Positions 40,521-42,604 of a DNA stretch of 42,604 bases are shown one piece after another; positions within the stretch are counted from its first letter, which is position 1; every line of letters begins with the position of its first letter. The notes under the pieces were generated by a model. It saw only the letters and a list, made by a program, of their open reading frames with translations, ran no database searches and was not told the DNA's origin. A program made the position numbers and the translations under genes. Where the stretch lies: assembly GCA_902802825.1 (NCBI GenBank), contig CADCNV010000008.1, forward strand, positions 34,901 to 77,504, written 5' to 3'. This stretch comes from an uncultured bacterium. Its GTDB lineage: Bacteria > Cyanobacteriota > Vampirovibrionia > Gastranaerophilales > Gastranaerophilaceae.

Positions 40521-41837
40521 TCCGAATTTTTGGTAATAATACTTAATCAATCGTTCTATGCTTTGTAATCCTACAACGTGTGATAAATTAGTTTTTTTAT
40601 CGTAAAGAAAATCGTGATAGCTAACCTGATAATTATCATAACATGCCAAATCAACCCAGAAATTATCATGAATTTTGCCCTTTTCATAATTCGGAATATT
40701 TTCTGCATAATATGGGTTTGAGTCTATAATTGTATTTACAAAATTCTTTCTTCCGTAGTGTTCGAGATAATTCTTTCTCGGTTCATAATTCTGCGGGTTG
40801 GTTATAACCTTGTGTATGGTGTCTGCTAATGATTCGGGAGTAAATAACGGGACATATTCGCCTGCGTTGCCGAAAAATACAGGGAAATCTCCTCTCGAAT
40901 ATTTGTTGAAATCTTTGAATACAATTATCGGTACATCGCAGCTTTGGGATTCGCTTATAAATCTGTTTTTCCCTTCAATTAAGGAGCCCAAAACGCAACA
41001 TTTTGATGCGGAGTAATATTTTGATAAATCTTTGTAATCAATATACGGATAGAAATCGATATAATCCTTTGTTTTTCCGTCAAATACTTCATCTACATAA
41101 CGAAGTTGTTTGCTCCCGTATTCTTCTACCTGAGAGTAGTCTAATGATCCGTCCTCCCTTCTTACGGCTGTTTTTTTACCGATAGCATAAACAACTTTTA
41201 ATCTTCTTCCGTATTTTCTTTCGTATTCTTTAAGTGCCACTGCGATGATAGGCAAATTTTTTACGGGGAATGGTGTTGAAACACAAAATACGTCAATTGT
41301 TTTAGGGGTATATGGTACCGGACCTATATAATATTCGTTGAGAAAATCCGCATCCTGCAAGGGCAGGCAAATTATATCTTTTGTTTCAGGATATTTGTTT
41401 TTGAAGTATCTTTCTCTTGCTTCATTTTTATAGCAGGTGAAAAAATAATCCGCTTTGTGATTTCTCGGATAAGAAGAAAACATTGAATTTGCAATTACAA
41501 AAAATATTTCTTTTAATTCAGGATATTTTTCCATAATGGTGCGTGTTGCCTGAGAATAGAATACGCCTTTTACAAGTTTACCTTTATATTTTAACGGCGG
41601 GAACGGCACTACCATATTTAAGCTTGCATGCAGTCTTTCCGTGGTTTCATATCGGTCTTCAAAACTGTAATTATCAATATCATCCCAAATTTCTTCTATC
41701 GGTTTATTAATGTTGGGATTGTGCATATACGCGTCAGGCCATTCGTTAACCATTTTTCCTCCAAATATTTCTTCTCTCAATTTATGATAGACTTTGATGC
41801 TGTCAGTGTCAATATTTACAGTGATAAAATACTTCAA
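40500..41837 (-). CDS. Glycosyltransferase-like protein (GT-B fold, probable family 4)
   Basis: The 445-residue protein has an N-terminal domain of uncertain fold and a Rossmann-type C-terminal domain. I-D-V-F-C-V-S-T-P-F-P-V-K-N-L-P (181-196) resembles the linker start of GT-B enzymes, and G-S-L-I-E-G-K-N-R-F-I-S-E-S-Q-S-C-D-V-P (284-303) matches the nucleotide-sugar-binding E-x7-E region of GT4 enzymes. The donor and acceptor are unknown; a role in LPS or surface glycan synthesis is plausible given kdsC next door. The start is a TTG at 41837 without a clear Shine-Dalgarno site, so the true N-terminus is uncertain. Confidence 0.72.
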   Translation of the reverse strand: MKYFITVNIDTDSIKVYHKLREEIFGGKMVNEWPDAYMHNPNINKPIEEIWDDIDNYSFEDRYETTERLHASLNMVVPFPPLKYKGKLVKGVFYSQATRTIMEKYPELKEIFFVIANSMFSSYPRNHKADYFFTCYKNEARERYFKNKYPETKDIICLPLQDADFLNEYYIGPVPYTPKTIDVFCVSTPFPVKNLPIIAVALKEYERKYGRRLKVVYAIGKKTAVRREDGSLDYSQVEEYGSKQLRYVDEVFDGKTKDYIDFYPYIDYKDLSKYYSASKCCVLGSLIEGKNRFISESQSCDVPIIVFKDFNKYSRGDFPVFFGNAGEYVPLFTPESLADTIHKVITNPQNYEPRKNYLEHYGRKNFVNTIIDSNPYYAENIPNYEKGKIHDNFWVDLACYDNYQVSYHDFLYDKKTNLSHVVGLQSIERLIKYYYQKFGLPWKYD

Positions 41838-41887
41838 TGAGATTATTTAATAATTGTAAATTATTACAAAAGAATAAATATTTATAG

Positions 41888-41893
41888 TATAAT
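41888..41893 (+). promoter_or_regulatory. kdsC -10 box
   Basis: Perfect TATAAT at 41888-41893; a TTACAA 18 nt upstream (41864-41869) is a possible -35. The leader contains AAGGGA before the ATG at 41918. Confidence 0.5.
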
Positions 41894-41917
41894 AAATTTG
41901 AATTTAAGGGATATTTA

Positions 41918-42409
41918 ATGGATTTAAAAGAAAAAGCTTCTAAAATAAAACTTCTTGTTTTTGATGTTGATGGTGTTATGACTGATGGCAGCATTACTTA
42001 TGATGAAAACGGAACAGAATATAAAACATTTAATGCAAAAGACGGACACGGTCTTGCCAAAATGGTAAGAAACGGATTCTTAACCGCTGTAATCACGGGC
42101 CGTAAAAACGGAACTGTTGACAGAAGAGCCGTTGATTTAAGATTTAGTGAAGTTTATCAGGGGGTAAAAAATAAACTGCCTATATTGGAAGCAATCATGC
42201 AAAAATACGAACTTGACTATTCTCAGGTCTCATATATGGGCGATGATGAACCGGATATTCCTGTTTTGGAAAAAGTTGCTATCAGCGCCTGTCCTGCTGA
42301 TGCTGTTAAAAAGGTTCAGGATATTTGCAATTTTGTTTCATCAAAATATGGTGGCAAGGGTGCAGTAAGAGAATTGTGTGATTTTATTTATGAATCACAA
42401 TTTGAATAA
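41918..42409 (+). CDS. kdsC: 3-deoxy-D-manno-octulosonate 8-phosphate phosphatase
   Basis: KdsC removes phosphate from KDO-8-P, the step after KdsA. The 163-residue HAD-family protein has V-F-D-V-D-G-V-M-T-D-G (14-24) with nucleophile Asp16 and acid/base Asp18, then A-V-I-T-G-R-K (motif II), K in G-V-K-N-K-L-P (motif III) and Y-M-G-D-D-E-P-D (motif IV). It is cap-less (class C0), as usual for KdsC tetramers. AAGGGA lies 7 nt upstream. A dispersed repeat separates it from queD. Confidence 0.93.
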   Translation: MDLKEKASKIKLLVFDVDGVMTDGSITYDENGTEYKTFNAKDGHGLAKMVRNGFLTAVITGRKNGTVDRRAVDLRFSEVYQGVKNKLPILEAIMQKYELDYSQVSYMGDDEPDIPVLEKVAISACPADAVKKVQDICNFVSSKYGGKGAVRELCDFIYESQFE

Positions 42410-42411
42410 AT

Positions 42412-42495
42412 AAAGAATCATTCTGAGGTGTCAGATAATGAGATTCTTCGCTTCTCTCAGAATGATAGTTCAAGCCGAAGGATCTCGCAATTGAG
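42412..42495. repeat. Dispersed intergenic repeat, copy 2, with an 11-bp palindrome
   Basis: ATCATTCTGAG (42417-42427) and CTCAGAATGAT (42456-42466) form a perfect 11-bp inverted pair. The inner right part, GAGATTCTTCGCTTCTCTC, is the reverse complement of the repeat found at 8414-8445 with a few changes. A further GCCGAAGGATCTC follows. It could also act as a terminator-like hairpin after kdsC, though no T run follows. Confidence 0.65.
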
Positions 42496-42504
42496 GAAAT
42501 TGAT

Positions 42505-42604
42505 ATGTTCGAAATAAAAACACAGGCGTTTTTCTCAGCGGCCCATCATTTACTGAATTATGACGGAGCATGTGAAAATCAACATGGTCATAATTGGATG
42601 GTTG
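42505..42604 (+). CDS. queD: 6-carboxytetrahydropterin synthase QueD (3' end outside window)
   Basis: Only the first 33 codons are visible. They show F-S-A-A-H-H-L-L-N-Y-D-G-A-C-E-N-Q-H-G-H-N-W, which carries the zinc-binding histidines (H-H and H-G-H) and the active-site cysteine of the 6-pyruvoyltetrahydropterin synthase/QueD family. QueD makes 6-carboxytetrahydropterin for queuosine and other 7-deazapurines. GAGG lies about 8 nt before the ATG. Confidence 0.9.
   Translation, partial: MFEIKTQAFFSAAHHLLNYDGACENQHGHNWMV

Overview
The window is an AT-rich stretch of a Gram-negative chromosome that makes lipopolysaccharide: it carries kdsA and kdsC for KDO, a LapA-like protein, lspA and rseP. 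It most likely comes from a gut-type non-photosynthetic cyanobacterial relative (Vampirovibrionia/Melainabacteria, Gastranaerophilales-like). The reasons are a cyanobacteria-like GyrA C-terminal half, the order rpoA-rplQ-truA-rplM-rpsI, FabI and BioY, and several unrecognised proteins carrying a short 'I-N-N ... F-x-G' element that I associate with this group. The taxonomy is an inference. I see no transposase, integrase, phage gene, CRISPR array, tRNA or rRNA.

Layout. 1-837: the 3' part of comF and a small partner gene. 838-1320: a non-coding block packed with hairpins. 1321-3865: gyrA, interrupted by a frame change that fits a loss of about 20 nt. 3937-8362: lineage-specific proteins, an XRE regulator and a LapA-like membrane protein. 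8471-10749: an NTF2-like exported protein, lspA and an RluD-type gene on the minus strand. 10909-13258: an orphan CoA-dehydratase activator and two unknown proteins. 13261-18610: mutS2, fabI, a small HTH protein, and a uvrC lacking its usual C-terminal domain. 18597-23330: a minus-strand run of rimI, bioY, a MotA/MotB-like (ZorAB-like) motor pair, a DUF711 protein and an unknown gene. 23633-29002: the infA-rpmJ-rpsM-rpsK-rpsD-rpoA-rplQ-truA-rplM-rpsI operon, with odd inverted octamer arrays in two spacers. 29054-34403: a TM2 protein, ruvB, then kdsA, an MBL hydrolase, pheS and rseP. 34404-36473: two unknown histidine-free proteins separated by what looks like a complete histidine attenuator. 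36549-42604: DUF167, two flavodoxin-fold proteins, nupC, ribF, a glycosyltransferase, kdsC and the start of queD.

The most interesting signals are these. (1) A classical attenuator at 35684-35877: promoter, Shine-Dalgarno site, a 17-residue leader peptide with five His codons, an antiterminator and a terminator. It lies in front of a 411-residue uncharacterised membrane-type protein that itself has no histidine. (2) Six genes in which a -10 box ends exactly 6 nt before the start codon, and a seventh at 7 nt, with no Shine-Dalgarno site, implying leaderless mRNAs. (3) Inverted octamer arrays inside the ribosomal operon. (4) The shared N-terminal F-x-G tag on unrelated proteins. All are read by eye from the sequence and none has been tested computationally.
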